Shown: piece after piece, positions 34,352 through 42,683 of the stretch
Numbering within the stretch: position 1 is the first letter of the stretch
How the letters are laid out: every line of letters starts with the position of its first letter
NCBI GenBank assembly: GCA_030156895.1
Contig: JASGLP010000006.1
Span: 1-64,000, forward strand
Source: Eubacteriaceae bacterium
Lineage (GTDB): Bacteria > Bacillota > Clostridia > Eubacteriales > Eubacteriaceae
Direction: 5' to 3'
DNA length: 64,000 nucleotides
Program-made: the position numbers and the translations under genes
Notes under the pieces: generated by a model
Seen by the model: only the letters and a program-made list of their open reading frames with translations
What the model was told of the DNA's origin: nothing
The model's database searches: none

Positions 34352-34443
34352 TAAAATCCGCCGTATACAACGAGCATGCTTAAAGAGATAATTGCAACCA
34401 GTACAAGGGCACCGATGCGATGGGCTTTATTTTTTTTATGCAT
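34351..34443 (-). CDS. 30-residue single-helix membrane peptide
   Basis: Begins MHKKNKAHRIG and then has one hydrophobic helix (LVLVAIISLSMLVVYGG). The basic N-terminus suggests N-in topology. CTGGAGG lies 7 bases before the ATG, and its stop overlaps the rlmH start (TAATG). The strong ribosome site, absent before rlmH itself, is the main evidence that it is translated. Function unknown; it may serve mostly to deliver ribosomes to rlmH. Confidence 0.65.
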   Translation of the reverse strand: MHKKNKAHRIGALVLVAIISLSMLVVYGGF

Positions 34444-34460
34444 TTTTTTCCTCCAGAGTA

Positions 34461-34489
34461 TTGATATTTTTATGATTATAGTTTACAAT
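34461..34489 (+). promoter_or_regulatory. Promoter of tRNA-Pro
   Basis: TTGATA, 17-base spacer, TACAAT, about 28 bases before the tRNA. A minus-strand TATAAT near 34471-34482 probably serves the divergent rlmH operon. Confidence 0.6.
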
Positions 34490-34516
34490 AGTTAAGTCAG
34501 AAATGCAAACAAAATT

Positions 34517-34593
34517 CGGGGTGTGGCTCAGCTTGGTAGAGCGCATGGTTCGGGACCATGAGGCCGGAGGTTCAAATCCTCTCACTCCGACCA
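34517..34593 (+). tRNA. tRNA-Pro (anticodon CGG)
   Basis: The acceptor CGGGGTG pairs with CACTCCG (one G-T), the D arm is GCTC...GAGC, the anticodon stem CATGG/CCATG encloses TTCGGGA, and the T arm has GGTTCAAATCC. CCA is encoded. CGG reads CCG codons. Confidence 0.95.
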
Positions 34594-34605
34594 TTAATAT
34601 GATTA

Positions 34606-34634
34606 GAATCCCATTTTTGGGGTTTATTTTTTTT
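34606..34634 (+). terminator. Terminator of tRNA-Pro
   Basis: A short stem AATCCC / GGGGTT with an ATTTTT loop, followed by TTATTTTTTTT. Confidence 0.65.
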
Positions 34635-34754
34635 GCAAAATACTTTTGATTTTCTGAAAAACAAATTAAGATTTCCCAAAGTATTTTTTAAAAAGCTATT
34701 TGCCGGTCTCATTAATGTGAATGTCCAGCAGGTAAAAGTAGCGACTCAACAAAA

Positions 34755-34800
34755 ATAAAGCCGGTCAGGAAGTTTATTTTAACTTCTTGATCGGCTTTTG
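34755..34800 (-). terminator. Terminator after feoB
   Basis: A long stem (AAAGCCGGTCAGGAAGTT with AACTTCTTGATCGGCTTT, one G-T and one mismatch) around a short AT loop. The minus strand ends TTTATTTTTG. Apart from this hairpin and the tRNA terminator, I see nothing between 34594 and 34809. Confidence 0.8.
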
Positions 34801-34809
34801 AAAAATACA

Positions 34810-36957
34810 TTATTTTGCGACCGCGTTTTGTGACTGTTTTAAATTGATAGCATCGCGTGATTGGGGCTTTCGAAGCAGCAAATAAAACATTGCAAACAAC
34901 AGACCAAATGCCACTACAGTCCCGAAGCCAAAAATCCCTTCGGTTATTAACTGGCCGAACTGGTAAATCATCAGCGCAATTACATAGGCAAAACTTGTCT
35001 GATAGATAATTGCAAACCAGGTCCATTTAGCGTTGCCCATTTCTCTTTTGATCGCACCGATTGCTGCAAAACAGGGGGCGCATAATAAATTAAATACCAA
35101 AAATGAGAAGGCGGAAATTTGCGTAAAAGCCATTTGCAGCTGTGGCCATATTTCGGTTCCGTCTTCAGCGACTTCAGCAAATCCATAAAGAACCCCAAAT
35201 GTTCCGACCACATTTTCTTTGGCAATCAAGCCGGTAATCGTTGCGACTGCAGATTCCCAGTTGCCAAATCCCAGCGGGGCAAAAATTGGGGCGATCAGCA
35301 TTCCCAGCGAAGCCAGGATAGAATCGGATGTATCAACCATTTCAAATGAAGCGTTAAATGAGCTCATAAACCAGATCAGGATACTGGAAACAAAGATAAT
35401 GGTTCCGGCTTTTTTTATAAAAGATTTGCCACGTTCCCACATGTGAATAAGAACAGTTTTTGCTCCAGGTATATGGTATTTAGGCAGCTCCATAATAAAG
35501 GGAGCTGGCTCGCCAGCAAATCGTTGCATTTTTTTGAGGATAATCCCTGAAATGATGACTGCAGCAACGCCAATGAAGTAGGCAGAAGGGGCGACCCATA
35601 CCGAACCGGGAAATAGTGCGCCGGCAATTAAAGCTATAATTGGGAGTTTCGCTGAGCAGGGAATGAAGGAAGTGGTTGTAATCGTCATTCTTCGATCACG
35701 CTCATTTTCGATGGTTCTTGAAGCCATAATTCCTGGAACACTGCAACCGCTACCGATCAACATGGGGATGAAAGATTTTCCCGAGAGACCGAATTTTCTA
35801 AAAATTCTATCCATAATAAAGGCAACTCTTGCCATATAACCGATGTCTTCAAGTATTGCCAGGAAAAAGAATAAAACAAACATTTGCGGAACAAAACCGA
35901 TGACTGCGCCGACGCCGCCAATAATGCCATCAACAACTAAAGAATTTAGCCATTCAGCGGTACCTGCGTTTTCGAGAAATACCTGCACGCCAGGAGCGAT
36001 TATTTCACCAAAAAGAACATCATTGGTCCAGTCGGTTACCCAGGCGCCGACTGTTGTAACAGATATAAAATACATCAAAAACATCACTGCGGCAAAAATT
36101 GGTAAGGCTAAAAAGCGATTGGTAACAACCCGGTCAATCTTATCTGAGGTGTTCTGCTGATTCGTCTTGGCTTTTTTTATAGCGGATTTTGTAACACTGC
36201 TGATGTATTCGTAACGTTCCATTGTAATGATGCTTTCGCTGTCATCATCAAATTGCTCTTCAAGCTCACTAATGACGGGTTCTATTTTTCCCTTTTGATG
36301 ATCGGTAAGTTTTAATACAGATTTTATTTTTTCATCACGTTCCAGCAGTTTAACAGCAATGAAGCGCTGACTGTCCGAATTCTGGCTGAAATCGACGAAG
36401 GCTTTGATGTCATTGAGTGCTGATTCGATTTTTTCAGAAAAGCTGATAGCGGATTGGGATTTCTTTTTTGACTGGGCAGCTGCGATTGCAGTTTCAACAA
36501 CCTTTAAGCAGCCATCGCCTTTTAAAGCGGTTGTTTCAATAATTGGACAGTTTAATTTTTTTGACAGCAAGGCAACATTAATTTGATCACCATTCTTCCT
36601 GACAATATCCATCATATTTAAAGCAATCACGACAGGTATTCCCATCTCCAGAATCTGAGTGGTTAAATAAAGATTACGTTCGATATTTGAAGCATCGATA
36701 ATATTAATAATGGCATCAGGTTTTTCGGTTAATAAATAATTTCGTGAAATGACTTCTTCAAGGGTATAAGGGGATAATGAATATATCCCTGGAAGGTCAA
36801 TAATTTCTATTTCTTTATCAGATTTAAGCTTCCCTGATTTTTTTTCAACAGTAACTCCGGGCCAGTTCCCAACATATTGAGAGCTGCCGGTTAAACTGTT
36901 GAACATAGTGGTTTTACCGGAATTAGGGTTACCGATAAGGGCAATTTTAAATTTCAT
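34810..36957 (-). CDS. feoB: Ferrous iron transporter FeoB
   Basis: 715 residues. The N-terminal G domain has G1 GNPNSGKTT, G3 DLPGIYSLSPYTLEE and G4 NMMD. A GDI-like helical part follows. The membrane part carries the two Gate repeats (GSGCSVPGIMASRTI; CFAAIGAIKREMG) and FIPCSAKLPI. It imports Fe2+ at the cytoplasmic membrane. Two feoA genes precede it, so it is the third gene of the operon. Confidence 0.97.
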   Translation of the reverse strand: MKFKIALIGNPNSGKTTMFNSLTGSSQYVGNWPGVTVEKKSGKLKSDKEIEIIDLPGIYSLSPYTLEEVISRNYLLTEKPDAIINIIDASNIERNLYLTTQILEMGIPVVIALNMMDIVRKNGDQINVALLSKKLNCPIIETTALKGDGCLKVVETAIAAAQSKKKSQSAISFSEKIESALNDIKAFVDFSQNSDSQRFIAVKLLERDEKIKSVLKLTDHQKGKIEPVISELEEQFDDDSESIITMERYEYISSVTKSAIKKAKTNQQNTSDKIDRVVTNRFLALPIFAAVMFLMYFISVTTVGAWVTDWTNDVLFGEIIAPGVQVFLENAGTAEWLNSLVVDGIIGGVGAVIGFVPQMFVLFFFLAILEDIGYMARVAFIMDRIFRKFGLSGKSFIPMLIGSGCSVPGIMASRTIENERDRRMTITTTSFIPCSAKLPIIALIAGALFPGSVWVAPSAYFIGVAAVIISGIILKKMQRFAGEPAPFIMELPKYHIPGAKTVLIHMWERGKSFIKKAGTIIFVSSILIWFMSSFNASFEMVDTSDSILASLGMLIAPIFAPLGFGNWESAVATITGLIAKENVVGTFGVLYGFAEVAEDGTEIWPQLQMAFTQISAFSFLVFNLLCAPCFAAIGAIKREMGNAKWTWFAIIYQTSFAYVIALMIYQFGQLITEGIFGFGTVVAFGLLFAMFYLLLRKPQSRDAINLKQSQNAVAK

Positions 36958-37010
36958 AATACCTCCAATTTATTAGTATGTTCTAACATTTTAGCAAAAA
37001 AAATAATTCC

Positions 37011-37232
37011 TTATAGAACTTCAATTAGGTCAGCATCCGCTTTTCTGATGCTTAATTCGTAGTTCCTCACAGTGATCTCAATTGGATCGCCTAAAGGAGC
37101 AACCTTTTGTACAAGAATTTCAACACCTTTTGTTATACCCATATCCATAATCCGTCGTTTCACCGCACCAGAGCCGTGTAACTTTACGACAGTTGCAGTT
37201 TTTCCAGATTGTATTGTTTTTAGAGTCTTCAC
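37011..37232 (-). CDS. feoA: FeoA-domain protein (second copy)
   Basis: 73 residues, SH3-like FeoA fold: RRIMDMGITKGVEILVQKVAPLGDPIEITVRNYELSIRK in two blocks, the standard pattern for cytosolic FeoA that works with FeoB. GAGGAGGT precedes the ATG. It lies 53 bases before feoB and 14 after the other feoA. Confidence 0.93.
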   Translation of the reverse strand: MKTLKTIQSGKTATVVKLHGSGAVKRRIMDMGITKGVEILVQKVAPLGDPIEITVRNYELSIRKADADLIEVL

Positions 37233-37246
37233 CTTATCACCTCCTC

Positions 37247-37456
37247 TTATACCAGAATATGACTAGCCATTGATTTATCGATCGCTATCCGCGAATCGCG
37301 AACATCAACAATAAAACTACCATTTAATTCTGAAATAATTGTAATACTAGTACCAATCGTAAATCCCAGATTTGCCAAATGCTTGTGCGTTGCTTCTCTG
37401 CCAGTGATTTTTTTGATAGAATTTGACTCACCTGGTCGAAGCATTGTTAGTAACAT
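37247..37456 (-). CDS. feoA: FeoA-domain protein (first copy)
   Basis: 69 residues. It has the FeoA pattern (HKHLANLGFTIGTSITII, DVRDSRIAIDKSMASHI), more diverged than the second copy. Two adjacent ATGs at 37459 and 37456 follow AGGAGG; the second has the better 7-base spacing. It is the first gene of the feo operon. Tandem FeoA genes are common in Clostridia. Confidence 0.9.
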   Translation of the reverse strand: MLLTMLRPGESNSIKKITGREATHKHLANLGFTIGTSITIISELNGSFIVDVRDSRIAIDKSMASHILV

Positions 37457-37507
37457 CATAAACCCTCCTGAAAACTCGCAGTTAGAATACAATAACAATG
37501 TAAGTAG

Positions 37508-37536
37508 ATACTAACATGAGCCTTAAGATTTGTCAA
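37508..37536 (-). promoter_or_regulatory. Promoter of the feo operon
   Basis: Minus-strand TTGACA, 17-base spacer, TAGTAT, about 50 bases before the first feoA. I do not see a clear Fur or DtxR box overlapping it. Confidence 0.7.
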
Positions 37537-37584
37537 GTGTTCGAATAAGTATTTTGATGAATCGAAAATAGCATATAAATTTTA

Positions 37585-37605
37585 TTCCATATAATAATTA
37601 TGGAA
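37585..37605. repeat. Inverted repeat in the feo/gshF divergent region
   Basis: TTCCATA / TATGGAA arms with a 7-base AT spacer (TTCCATATAATAATTATGG begins at 37585). It could be an operator for either operon; position about 50 bases from the feo -35 box and just before the gshF -35 box favours gshF. Confidence 0.4.
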
Positions 37606-37615
37606 ATGATTTGTT

Positions 37616-37643
37616 TTGTTTAAAAATTGGCGTATGGTATAAT
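37616..37643 (+). promoter_or_regulatory. Promoter of gshF
   Basis: TTGTTT, 16-base spacer, TATAAT, 43 bases before the gshF ATG. Confidence 0.55.
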
Positions 37644-37685
37644 AATTCTAATTTATAAAACAGTAATCGCAAGAAAGGCATTATT

Positions 37686-39992
37686 ATGATCGATCGATTA
37701 AAAAGAATTCAGCCAGAAATTATTCTTAAATCAGGAGTGGGGCTGGAGCGCGAGAGCTTAAGGGTTACACATCAGGGGCATCTTGCATTATCAGAACATC
37801 CCCAAATATTTGGCAATAAACTGGAGAACCCCTACATTACAACTGATTTTTCAGAAAGTCAGGTGGAGCTGATTACACCGGTATTTGACTCGTGTGACGA
37901 AGCCTGTGACTTTCTGGAGGCCTTATCAGATATTGTTCTTGAAGAAATTTCAACACAAGAAGAATGGTTATGGCCGCAATCCATGCCTTGCATCATTGAT
38001 GATGAAGAAGAGATTCCGATTGCGGTTTATCAGGGAGAAGAAGGAGAAAAGGCCTTTAAATACCGAGAAAAACTTAAAAAAAAATATGGTGGCAAACGTC
38101 AATTGATATCGGGACTTCATTACAATTTTTCTTTTAGTGATGAATTACTTGAATTTTTATGGCAGGAATATGATCATGTGGAATCTTTTCAGTCCTTTAA
38201 AAATCGAATCTATCTGAAAACGGTCAGAAATTATCTGCGATTTCGATGGTTGGTCATTTATCTATCCGGAGCTTCACCGGTTATGCATGAATCTTATGAA
38301 TCAGAAGAAGAAATGGCGACTGTTGCATTTTCAAAAGATAGTTATTGTTTGAAAAACAGCATTTCCCTTCGTAACGGCAGTAAAACCGGATATAAAAATC
38401 GAATCGATTTGTATCCGGATTATACAAGCTTGGAGACCTATATCGACAGCGTCAATAAGTTTGTGGAAAACGGCGAAATTTCTGAAGTAAAAGAACTCTA
38501 TAGTCAAATTCGTTTAAAGGCAAATGATCCCCAAGAGCCCCTTGTATCCCTTAAAAAAGATGGCATCAAATATTTAGAAATCAGAACGCTTGATCTGAAT
38601 CCCTTTGAAAAACGCGGGATTGCTAAAAATGATTGTGAATTTTTAAATCTCCTAATGCTTTTTTGTCTGCTTGAAGGAGAGCTTTTGTACCCGACCTGGC
38701 AGCAGGAAGCGATGATTAATGAAGTTGCTGTGGCAGAGAAGGGTCTCGAAGAAAGTCTCGAATTACTTGACCACCAGCAGTGGACTTCAAGAAAAGATTG
38801 GGCTTTAGATATACTTGATAAGATGATGGAAATCAATGACTATTTAAATCTGGGCAAAAACCATATTATTGACGAAATGATTCAGCGTACCAATAACTTA
38901 AAATTGACCTATGCCTATCGACTGAAAGAAATCATGGCGAAAGGATTTACCTGTTCGCAACTGGATTTAGCGGCAGGACATTCAGCGCATGCAGAAAAAA
39001 TGAATTATCGCCTGAAAGGTTTTGAAGATTGGGAATTATCCACTCAAATTTTAATCAAAGAAGCAATCACTAGAGGGATACGAGTCATCCCTTTGGACAA
39101 AAAAGAAAACATTATTTGTCTAAAAAAAGGTTCGCATCAGGAAATTATAAAACAAGCTACAAAAACCAGTGCGGATACTTATATTACACCAATTATTATG
39201 GAGAATAAACAGGTAACTAAATGGGTTTTAAAACAGCATGGTATACCGGTTCCGGTTGATATTTCAGTATCAAATTTAAATGAAGCAAGGCGAGTGTTAA
39301 AAAAAATTATTAATAAACCAATTGTTATAAAACCCAAATCCACTAATTTTGGGATTGGGATTAGTGTTTTCGAAAATGGTGCCGATTACGAAAGCCTCCT
39401 GGATGCGGTAGCCTATGCGTTAAAACATGATCCTGTTGTAATGATTGAAGATTATGTTAAAGGGCTTGAATTTCGCTTTCTGGTGATTGGAAATGAAGTG
39501 GTTGCGGTATTGCACCGGCGGCCGGCAAATGTAGTTGGTGACGGGAAAAAATCGATTGCGCAATTAGTATCATTGAAAAATCAACATCCATATCGTGGCG
39601 ACGGAAAATCAACACCACTCAAATTAATTGAACTGGATCAACAGGTAATTGCGTTTTTGACAAGTCAAGATAAAAGTGTTGATTATATTCCGAAAGAAGG
39701 CCAAAGAGTTTATTTACGGGGGAATTCTAATATTAGCACAGGTGGTGACAGTATTGATTTTAGCGATTTAATAAAAGAATCCTTCAAACAGGTCGCACTT
39801 GACGCTGCTAAAGCGGTTAATGCGACATTTTGTGGCGTGGATATGATTATAGAGGACTACGAGAATGAAGATTCACAATTTTCAATCATAGAGATGAACT
39901 ATAATCCGATGATCTCAATGCAAGCCTTTCCTTTCGAAGGGAAAAACAGGCGTCTTGGCTATAATATTCTAAAGGCGATCCGATTTATCTGA
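37686..39992 (+). CDS. gshF: Bifunctional glutamate-cysteine ligase / glutathione synthetase GshF
   Basis: 768 residues; makes glutathione in one protein. The N-terminal ligase (about 1-480) shows GVGLERESLRV, YITTDFSESQVELITP, LISGLHYNFSFS and LEIRTLDLNPFE. The C-terminal ATP-grasp part (about 490-768) has PIVIKPKSTNFGIGISVF, VMIEDYVKGLEFRFLVI and IIEMNYNPMIS. This is the GshF type known from some Firmicutes. Glutathione synthesis is uncommon in strict anaerobes and fits the other thiol/peroxide genes near the left end. AGAAAGG precedes the ATG. Confidence 0.95.
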   Translation: MIDRLKRIQPEIILKSGVGLERESLRVTHQGHLALSEHPQIFGNKLENPYITTDFSESQVELITPVFDSCDEACDFLEALSDIVLEEISTQEEWLWPQSMPCIIDDEEEIPIAVYQGEEGEKAFKYREKLKKKYGGKRQLISGLHYNFSFSDELLEFLWQEYDHVESFQSFKNRIYLKTVRNYLRFRWLVIYLSGASPVMHESYESEEEMATVAFSKDSYCLKNSISLRNGSKTGYKNRIDLYPDYTSLETYIDSVNKFVENGEISEVKELYSQIRLKANDPQEPLVSLKKDGIKYLEIRTLDLNPFEKRGIAKNDCEFLNLLMLFCLLEGELLYPTWQQEAMINEVAVAEKGLEESLELLDHQQWTSRKDWALDILDKMMEINDYLNLGKNHIIDEMIQRTNNLKLTYAYRLKEIMAKGFTCSQLDLAAGHSAHAEKMNYRLKGFEDWELSTQILIKEAITRGIRVIPLDKKENIICLKKGSHQEIIKQATKTSADTYITPIIMENKQVTKWVLKQHGIPVPVDISVSNLNEARRVLKKIINKPIVIKPKSTNFGIGISVFENGADYESLLDAVAYALKHDPVVMIEDYVKGLEFRFLVIGNEVVAVLHRRPANVVGDGKKSIAQLVSLKNQHPYRGDGKSTPLKLIELDQQVIAFLTSQDKSVDYIPKEGQRVYLRGNSNISTGGDSIDFSDLIKESFKQVALDAAKAVNATFCGVDMIIEDYENEDSQFSIIEMNYNPMISMQAFPFEGKNRRLGYNILKAIRFI

Positions 39993-40160
39993 CAAGTTTA
40001 TGGAAGGTCAAAAATCTAACAAGTTTAAATCCTTTAGAATTTATACAGAAATATGGTCAAAATATTATCATTAATTTAAGAATAGCTCGAAATAAATGTG
40101 CAAATATCGAACTAAATTACAATAAAATTTGATTTTCTCATACTTCTTTTATTAAACCAA

Positions 40161-40189
40161 TTGAATTATTGACAAAAAATGCATATAAT
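40161..40189 (+). promoter_or_regulatory. Promoter of aor
   Basis: TTGAAT, 17-base spacer, TATAAT, about 40 bases before the aor ATG. A TTGACA at 40169 is too close to the -10 box to be its -35. I see no other feature in 39993-40160. Confidence 0.65.
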
Positions 40190-40195
40190 GATAGT

Positions 40196-40218
40196 GGTTA
40201 CAAATAAATAGATTTAGG
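40196..40218 (+). repeat. 23-bp direct repeat, copy 1 (aor leader)
   Basis: Starts GGTTACAAATAAATAG and ends GATTTAGG; the identical 23 bases recur at 42412-42434. This copy lies in the untranslated leader and ends in the aor ribosome site. Confidence 0.9.
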
Positions 40219-40228
40219 AGGAAATCAA

Positions 40229-42028
40229 ATGTTTGGTTACATGGGAAAAATTCTGCGAGTTAATTTAACAACTGGCAGCATTACAACTGAAGCGCTTGAT
40301 TTTGAACTGGCTAAAAAGTATATTGGTGGTCGTGGTTTAGGAACAAAACTGTATCTGGATGAGGTTGATCCACAGGTTGATCCTTTCGCTGCTGAAAACA
40401 AGATCATTTATATCAATGGACCGCTGTCTGGGACCGCAACACCAACTGGTGGGCGTTATATGGTGGTCACAAAGTCACCACTTACTGGGACCATTGCTTC
40501 TTCAAATTCCGGCGGTGAGTGGGGCGCATTTTTGAAGTATGCCGGCTATGATGCAATTATAGTTGAAGGAAAAGCAAGCCTGCCGGTATATATTAATATT
40601 GTTGAGGATCAGGTTGAAATCCTCCCGGCTTTGGATCTATGGGGCAAATACACTTCTGAAGCCTCTGCAATGCTGAGGGAAAAACATCCTGAATCAAAGG
40701 TTCTGACCATTGGTCCCGCTGGCGAGAAACTTTCGCAAATGGCAGCGGTTATGAACGAGGATGACAGAGCGGCTGGACGTTCAGGGGTCGGCGCAGTTAT
40801 GGGTTCAAAAAACCTCAAAGCCATTACAGTTTTTGGTAAGCAAAAACCGGTTATTGCTAATCCTGATGGCCTAAAAACAGTTACTAAAGAATGTCGTGGC
40901 TTAATTAAAGAAAACGGTGTAACAGGTGGCGGCTTGCCAACCTATGGAACTGCTGTTCTTGTAAACATTATCAATGAACACGGTATTTATCCGACTAATA
41001 ATTTCCAGGGTGGTTATGATCCGGGAGCAGAAGCTGTCAGTGGCGAAACCCTAACAGAAGAGTACTTAATCAAAAGATCGCCTTGTCACCATTGTCCAAT
41101 TGGTTGTGGTCGATTTGTTAAAAGCAAAAAACATCCTGATGGAATTGGCGGCCCGGAATATGAAACCCTTTGGGTATTTGCCGGCGATTTGGGCATCAAC
41201 AATATGGAAATCGTTATTGATGCCAACTACTGGTGTAATGAATTGGGACTGGATACAATCTCAGCTGGCGCAACGCTTGCAGCAGCGATGGAATTGTATC
41301 AGCGTGGATTTATCACTGATGAAGAGCTGGATGATGACATTAAACTGGAATTCGGTAATGAAGAGGCCGTTGTTCACTGGCTTATGAAAATGGGGAATAG
41401 AGAGGGATTTGGCGATATGTTGGCTAGAGGTTCATACCGCTTGGCTGATTATTATGGCGTTCCTGAATATTCGATGTCAGTTAAGAAGCAGGATTTACCA
41501 GCTTATGATCCGCGAGGCGTACAAGGACAGGCGCTACAGTATGCCACATCAAATCGTGGCGGTTGTCATGTCCGCGGTTATCTGATTTCTCCGGAGATTC
41601 TGGCTTTGCCTGAAAAACTGGAACGATTTGATCTTGAAGGAAAACCAGTATGGGTAAAAATCTTCCAGGATTTGACCGCTGTCATAGATTCTTTGGGATT
41701 ATGTTTGTTTACCTCTTTTGCTTTAGGTGCTCAACAGTATGCTGATATGGTGAATGAGGTTTTAGGAACAGAATGGTCTGCTGAAGAACTGCTGATGGCT
41801 GGAGAAAGAATCTGGAATATCGAAAAGCTCTTCAATTTAGAAGCCGGTATTATGCCGGAAGAAGATACTCTGCCACCGCGTTTCCTTGAAGAAGAAATGC
41901 CGGAAGGACCTACTAAAGGTTGGGTTGCCAAGCTTGATGAACTGCTGCCTTTATATTATAAAGAACGTGGCTGGGATGAGGATGGTATTCCTACTGAAGA
42001 ACGACTGGAAGAACTGGGGATTTTATAA
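40229..42028 (+). CDS. aor: Aldehyde:ferredoxin oxidoreductase (tungsten type)
   Basis: 599 residues. It interconverts carboxylic acids and aldehydes with ferredoxin, using a tungsten- or molybdenum-bispterin and a 4Fe-4S cluster. The N-terminus GYMGKILRVNLTTGSI, YIGGRGLG and NSGGEWGAFLKYAGYDAIIVEG are pterin-binding blocks. The cluster cysteines are CHHCPIGC (about residue 288) and a later Cys in DSLGLCLF (about 495). DDRAAGRSGVGAVMGSKNLK is also typical. The neighbouring MoaD-like gene suggests a dedicated pterin-synthesis partner. In acetogens AOR links acids to alcohols; that role here is inference. Confidence 0.95.
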   Translation: MFGYMGKILRVNLTTGSITTEALDFELAKKYIGGRGLGTKLYLDEVDPQVDPFAAENKIIYINGPLSGTATPTGGRYMVVTKSPLTGTIASSNSGGEWGAFLKYAGYDAIIVEGKASLPVYINIVEDQVEILPALDLWGKYTSEASAMLREKHPESKVLTIGPAGEKLSQMAAVMNEDDRAAGRSGVGAVMGSKNLKAITVFGKQKPVIANPDGLKTVTKECRGLIKENGVTGGGLPTYGTAVLVNIINEHGIYPTNNFQGGYDPGAEAVSGETLTEEYLIKRSPCHHCPIGCGRFVKSKKHPDGIGGPEYETLWVFAGDLGINNMEIVIDANYWCNELGLDTISAGATLAAAMELYQRGFITDEELDDDIKLEFGNEEAVVHWLMKMGNREGFGDMLARGSYRLADYYGVPEYSMSVKKQDLPAYDPRGVQGQALQYATSNRGGCHVRGYLISPEILALPEKLERFDLEGKPVWVKIFQDLTAVIDSLGLCLFTSFALGAQQYADMVNEVLGTEWSAEELLMAGERIWNIEKLFNLEAGIMPEEDTLPPRFLEEEMPEGPTKGWVAKLDELLPLYYKERGWDEDGIPTEERLEELGIL

Positions 42029-42034
42029 AATTAT

Positions 42035-42059
42035 GGGGGCGAGCTTTCGCTCCCTTTTT
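42035..42059 (+). terminator. Terminator-like hairpin between aor and the MoaD gene
   Basis: GGGGGCGAGC / GCTCCC with one bulged C and a TTTC loop, followed by TTTTT. Probably a partial terminator that lowers expression of the small gene downstream. Confidence 0.6.
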
Positions 42060-42095
42060 GGGTATAAAAATAAAAAGAGAGGGCAAGGAGGTCTT

Positions 42096-42332
42096 ATGGC
42101 TATAACGGTTAAATTATTTGCAACTTTCAGAGTCGGAAGAGGTAAGATAGTCGAAATGGACTATGTTCCGGGAATGACTGCACAAACTGTCATTGATTCA
42201 CTTGGCATTACTGCGCCTGAGATTGCCGCATTAATTGTTGACGGCGTTGACGGTAAAGTAGAGAATATGCTGAAAGTAGCCATTAAAGAAGACGGCTATT
42301 TGGCAATTTTTCCGCCGGTAGCGGGGGGCTAA
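42096..42332 (+). CDS. MoaD/ThiS-like sulfur carrier
   Basis: 78 residues, beta-grasp fold ending in the diagnostic Gly-Gly (FPPVAGG). It carries a thiocarboxylate at that end for molybdopterin dithiolene synthesis. VKLFATFRVGRGK is the usual start. GCAAGGAGG precedes the ATG at 42096. Pairing with aor is common in anaerobes and points to tungstopterin synthesis for AOR. No MoaE is next to it. Confidence 0.9.
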   Translation: MAITVKLFATFRVGRGKIVEMDYVPGMTAQTVIDSLGITAPEIAALIVDGVDGKVENMLKVAIKEDGYLAIFPPVAGG

Positions 42333-42411
42333 TCTGATTGAAAACATAAAAAACCAGAGCTGGTTGGTTAATCCAACTCTGACCTAAAAGGGATGTCCCG
42401 TATCATTTTGC

Positions 42412-42434
42412 GGTTACAAATAAATAGATTTAGG
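42412..42434 (+). repeat. 23-bp direct repeat, copy 2
   Basis: Identical to 40196-40218. It is not followed by a gene here; the bases after it turn into the small-RNA terminator. Confidence 0.9.
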
Positions 42435-42439
42435 GACGG

Positions 42440-42616
42440 GAAAAATAAAAAGACCACTCCTGGGAAGAATGGTCTTTTTAACTTGCACTTGTTAAATGCA
42501 CTAAAAATAAGGGTGTTTCCCTTAGACCCTTTCCACAATGGGAGACATAATCGTTTCCGATTATACCCTAACGGTTTAAAGTTCATAGCAAGCCGTAGAA
42601 AATTAAACTTCAGGTT
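42440..42616 (-). ncRNA. Predicted structured small RNA (unidentified)
   Basis: A promoter (42623-42651) and a terminator (42447-42479) bracket about 170 minus-strand bases with no reading frame. Visible stems are CTACGG with CCGTTAG, and ATAATCG/CGATTAT closed by a GAAA tetraloop (42547-42564) inside GGGT...TCCC. A further stem is AAGGG/CCCTT with an AAACA loop. I could not match it to 6S RNA, SRP RNA, RNase P or tmRNA by eye. It is free-standing: nothing on its strand follows the terminator, so a riboswitch is unlikely. Confidence 0.55.
42447..42479 (-). terminator. Terminator of the small RNA
   Basis: A 10-bp stem AAAAAGACCA / TGGTCTTTTT with a 13-base loop; T5 on either strand. It could also stop plus-strand read-through from aor. 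Confidence 0.8.
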
Positions 42617-42622
42617 AAAGTT

Positions 42623-42651
42623 ATTATACATTAACTGATAATAAAATGCAA
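42623..42651 (-). promoter_or_regulatory. Promoter of the small RNA
   Basis: Minus-strand TTGCAT, exactly 17 bases, TATAAT. Predicted start near 42616. Confidence 0.65.
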
Positions 42652-42654
42652 ACA

Positions 42655-42683
42655 AAAAAACAACGAATCGTCTTCGTTGTTTT
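42655..42683. terminator. Bidirectional terminator (his operon side)
   Basis: A 12-bp stem AAAAACAACGAA / TTCGTTGTTTTT with a TCGTC loop; T7 on the minus strand. It is the first strong terminator after hisIE. Confidence 0.8.

Noticed and set aside
37585-37605. Inverted repeat as a certain Fur/DtxR box for feo
   Set aside because: The sequence does not fit either consensus and lies about 50 bases from the feo -35 box; kept only as an unassigned repeat.
40190-40228. Molybdenum/tungsten cofactor riboswitch before aor
   Set aside because: Only about 40 bases lie between promoter and start codon, too few for that riboswitch.
42480-42616. Known housekeeping RNA (6S, SRP RNA, RNase P, tmRNA)
   Set aside because: No conserved core sequence of these RNAs could be recognised; left as unidentified.
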